8,103 bases of DNA, from contig DJKK01000150.1 of assembly GCA_002434595.1 (NCBI GenBank), forward strand, positions 6,861 through 14,963, written 5' to 3'. Positions 6,124 to 8,103 of this stretch are shown one piece after another. Below the pieces are notes generated by a model. It was not told where the DNA came from. It saw nothing but the letters and a program-made list of their open reading frames with translations, and ran no database searches. Made by a program: the position numbers and the translations under genes. Source of the DNA: Alphaproteobacteria bacterium UBA6544. GTDB lineage: Bacteria > Pseudomonadota > Alphaproteobacteria > UBA8366. Numbering within the stretch: position 1 is the stretch's first letter; each line of letters starts with the position of its first letter.

Positions 6124-7428
6124 TTACGAACGGAGCCTGAATAATTCCCACACAGTCTCGATAGCACGTTCGAGTTGCTCGTCACCTTCCCGGTCGGGAT
6201 CCGCGTTGACGATCGTGTCGGGTTTAATCCCGCCGTCGACGGATTTTCCCGAAGGCGTTAGGTAGATGGCCGTCGTCAGTCTCAAGGCATCGTTGCCGTT
6301 CAGAGGGATCAGACGCTGCACCGTTCCTTTTCCAAAGCTGCGATTGCCCAGCAATATGGCGCGGCGCTGATCCCGCAAAGCGCCCGCCACGATTTCCGAA
6401 GCAGATGCCGACCCTTTATTAATCATGACGACGATTGGGAGCCCGTCTGCGATGTCGCCGGCTTCGGCAGTATGATGTTCCTCGTTGTGCCGGCTCTTGG
6501 TGGAGACAATACGACCGTCGTCCAGGAAGGCGTCGGATATGATCACCGCTTCATCGAATGGGCCGCCAGGATTGTTTCTCAGGTCGAGCACGAATCCGCG
6601 CAATTTACTGCCTCTCTTGTAACGAATTTCCTCGACGGCACTCTCCACCCGCTCACCGACACGGCGCGTAAACTCGCTAATGCGAATGTAGCCGACATCG
6701 CGTTCAACCCGCCACCTTACGCCTTCTATCCTAATGATTTCCCGCACCAGACTGACCAAGAATGGTGCGCTGTCTTTCCGTTCAATGGTTAGCGCGATGG
6801 GGGCGCCGGTTGGTCCGCGTAACAGTCGGACGGCGGCGCCGAGTGACAGTTTCGTAAGCTCCCGATCATCTGCCCGCGTGATGATATCGCCCGGCTTAAT
6901 TCCCGCTCGAAATGCCGGGGTGTCATCGATCGGCGTGACCACGAGAAGTCCTTGATCGTGCTTGCGGACCTTGATACCAAGGCCGCCGAACTCACCTCGG
7001 ATGCGATCTCTCATCGCCTTTAGTTCAGGCGGGTCGAGGTAGGTGCTGTACTTGTCGAGCGACTGCAGCATGCCGTCTATTGCGGCCATCACGAGTTTGT
7101 CGTCCGCGACGCCTTTCGGCTGCGGGTATGCGTCCCGGAGCCCCTTGTGGGCGGCCGTAAGTAGTTCGGTGACCTTGACCGGACGGACATAGTCCCGTCT
7201 CACGCGGTCGAAGACACGCGCGAAAGTTGCCAGTGCAGGACTCGCCAATTCTGTGTCGAGACCCGTTGCGGCGCGGTGGGTGGAGATTTCGGCCGCGATG
7301 CTTTTTGCGGCGGCGATCGATTCTGGGCCCGGTCGACGGTCGACCAGACCGCAAGATGCTAGTGACAGGAAGATCGCCAATACACCGGCCAGATGGTGCA
7401 CGCGGTAAAACCTCGGATAGGGCGTCAT
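6124..7428 (-). CDS. S41 family C-terminal processing peptidase, lipoprotein type
   Basis: Serine endoprotease of the CtpA/Prc family, which trims or degrades envelope proteins by recognising their C-termini. The 434-residue product begins with a basic stretch and hydrophobic core (13-25) ending in the lipobox LASC (23-26), so it is probably exported and lipid-anchored at Cys26. Next come an N-terminal helical region (about 60-140), a PDZ domain (about 147-232, with GGLGIKV and the GIKPGD loop) that binds substrate tails, and the catalytic core (about 240-405). The Ser-Lys pair is Ser342 in GSASASE and Lys367 in FGKGTVQ, with supporting Gln371; the 25- and 29-residue spacings match those of E. 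coli Prc. LDLRNNPGG (281-289) is the usual strand before the active site. Length is normal for the family. The start ATG at 7428 has no strong ribosome binding site but is fixed by the signal peptide. It lies downstream of the cupin gene on the same strand, with a 112-base gap holding its own candidate promoter. Confidence 0.93.
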   Translation of the reverse strand: MTPYPRFYRVHHLAGVLAIFLSLASCGLVDRRPGPESIAAAKSIAAEISTHRAATGLDTELASPALATFARVFDRVRRDYVRPVKVTELLTAAHKGLRDAYPQPKGVADDKLVMAAIDGMLQSLDKYSTYLDPPELKAMRDRIRGEFGGLGIKVRKHDQGLLVVTPIDDTPAFRAGIKPGDIITRADDRELTKLSLGAAVRLLRGPTGAPIALTIERKDSAPFLVSLVREIIRIEGVRWRVERDVGYIRISEFTRRVGERVESAVEEIRYKRGSKLRGFVLDLRNNPGGPFDEAVIISDAFLDDGRIVSTKSRHNEEHHTAEAGDIADGLPIVVMINKGSASASEIVAGALRDQRRAILLGNRSFGKGTVQRLIPLNGNDALRLTTAIYLTPSGKSVDGGIKPDTIVNADPDREGDEQLERAIETVWELFRLRS

Positions 7429-7482
7429 TCAGCTGCCGACGATGCTACTTTTTTCATACCACATCTCAGGCTAATTCCGGTA

Positions 7483-7511
7483 TTTAAACGCGTTATTGGC
7501 GTCGGGATCAA
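7483..7511 (-). promoter_or_regulatory. Candidate sigma-70-type promoter for the S41 peptidase gene
   Basis: On the minus strand, TTGATC (complement of 7506-7511) and TTTAAA (7483-7488) are separated by exactly 17 bases, each matching four of six consensus bases. Transcription would begin near 7476 and give a leader of about 48 bases before the ATG at 7428. Its location in the gap between the cupin stop and the protease start supports independent transcription of the protease. Confidence 0.4.
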
Positions 7512-7540
7512 ATACGATCACAGTATAAAGCGTTGCGGTA

Positions 7541-7846
7541 TCAGTCGTAACCGAAAAGCCAAACCGTTCGTCCGTCCGCCGTATTGGCAACGGTGTGCAT
7601 CGTATCGCGTGGGATGAAGACTTTATCTCCCGGATTCGCGAGAAAACCCTTGCCGTCAATCTCCACCTCAAGTCGGCCTTCCGAGATCATTACAACCTCA
7701 TTGGTTCTATGGACGAAGTCACGCCAAACCTGGCCCGGCGGGTCTTCGAAGCGGTGACATGAATAACCTCTTTGACGCCAGTCTTGCTCTACCGAAGCGA
7801 TGTCTAGCGGATCGGAGAATTTCGCTCTTTTGACGCGGCTGCTCAT
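7541..7846 (-). CDS. Small single-domain cupin protein
   Basis: Predicted 101-residue cupin forming one beta-barrel, probably cytoplasmic as no signal peptide is seen. Cupin motif 1 is reduced: His46 in DFVHRTNE, Glu50, then EGRLEVEIDG (56-65). Motif 2 is clear: PGDKVFIPRDTMHTVAN (72-88) with Gly73, Pro79, His84 and Asn88. Likely metal ligands are His46, Glu50 and His84, one histidine fewer than the classic two-His motif 1. Such small cupins include sensors and enzymes, so no reaction can be assigned. The open frame extends to 8050, but ATG 7846 is chosen because GGAGG lies 9 bases upstream and the extra 68 residues are low-complexity Arg/Ser and overlap the neighbouring gene in another frame. 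It follows the small gene 7884-8087 by 37 bases, probably in one transcript. Confidence 0.85.
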   Translation of the reverse strand: MSSRVKRAKFSDPLDIASVEQDWRQRGYSCHRFEDPPGQVWRDFVHRTNEVVMISEGRLEVEIDGKGFLANPGDKVFIPRDTMHTVANTADGRTVWLFGYD

Positions 7847-7855
7847 CCGTTCATT

Positions 7856-7860
7856 CCTCC
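7856..7860 (-). promoter_or_regulatory. Ribosome binding site deciding the cupin start
   Basis: A full GGAGG on the minus strand lies 9 bases before the ATG at 7846. It also precedes an ATG at 7855 in another frame, which reaches a stop after two codons, so 7846 is the productive start. Confidence 0.6.
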
Positions 7861-7883
7861 AAAACAAAACGGCTTCTAGCCTG

Positions 7884-8087
7884 CTACTCGTCGTCCCGAC
7901 CGATAGGATCATCGACCCAGCGCAGAAATAGCAGCAGCGCCGCCTTGCGGGCCTGTACGCTAGTCGCCTGGCTCGCGAGATACGACTTGAGCACTCCCGG
8001 ATAGAGGATGTCGTTGTGCTCGTAATAGGCCCACAACGCGATGAACTCACCGCAATGGGGCGGCAAATCCATGACCATACGTGACAT
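7884..8087 (-). CDS. Small protein of unknown function, possibly 5'-partial
   Basis: A 67-residue frame with believable protein composition: aromatic and hydrophobic in the middle (FIALWAYYEHND, then AALLLFLRWVDD) and acidic at the end (GRDDE). I do not recognise a family. No signal peptide or clear membrane segment is seen; the middle looks like two or three amphipathic helices. The ATG at 8087 has no recognisable ribosome binding site, and the frame stays open to the window edge (8102), so the true start may lie outside and the protein may be longer. It precedes the cupin gene by 37 bases on the same strand, suggesting co-transcription. Confidence 0.5.
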   Translation of the reverse strand: MSRMVMDLPPHCGEFIALWAYYEHNDILYPGVLKSYLASQATSVQARKAALLLFLRWVDDPIGRDDE

Positions 8088-8103
8088 ATACAGCTGTGAC
8101 GGA

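Noticed and set aside
7847..8050. N-terminal extension of the cupin frame up to 8050
   Set aside because: The extra 68 residues are Arg/Ser/Cys-rich low complexity, overlap the 7884-8087 gene in another frame, and a strong GGAGG supports the start at 7846.

Overview
The window looks like ordinary chromosome of a Gram-negative bacterium, most likely an alphaproteobacterium. This is inferred from moderately high GC content, GTG and possible TTG starts, and gene types common in that group: a SPINDLY-like O-GlcNAc transferase, a fused SpmA-SpmB membrane protein and a lipoprotein-type S41 protease. I see no transposase, integrase, CRISPR array, tRNA or rRNA.

Layout. Positions 1-191 hold no convincing gene but lead into a good plus-strand intrinsic terminator (192-222). 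Its T-tract overlaps the stop codon of the converging minus-strand gene 221-2107, a TPR plus glycosyltransferase-41 (OGT/SPINDLY-like) protein. A short divergent intergenic region then opens a plus-strand operon. This runs from a DinB-like metal-binding four-helix protein (2181-2681) to a two-domain phosphatase fusion of metallophosphoesterase and HAD hydrolase (2678-4324), and then to a fused SpmA/SpmB 'Gate' membrane protein (4321-5634). Both junctions are 4-base stop/start overlaps, so the three proteins are probably made together.

Positions 5635-6123 hold no clear gene. They contain a codon-like open stretch without a start codon (5857-6048), followed at once by a strong 13-bp-stem hairpin (6051-6089). 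On the minus strand come an S41 C-terminal processing protease with a lipobox (6124-7428) and a plausible promoter of its own, a small single-domain cupin (7541-7846), and a small unrecognised protein at the right edge (7884-8087) that may continue outside the window.

How the genes may work together. The operon pairs a phosphodiesterase-type site and a phosphomonoesterase-type site on one chain, co-translated with a membrane protein of the nucleoside-recognition/Gate family. One hypothesis is stepwise hydrolysis of a phosphodiester (glycerophosphodiester or nucleotide) to a free alcohol or nucleoside, with the membrane protein handling a related solute. The sequence supports the architecture but not the substrate. 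The S41 protease acts in the cell envelope. The OGT-like protein probably glycosylates cytoplasmic acceptors that cannot be identified here.
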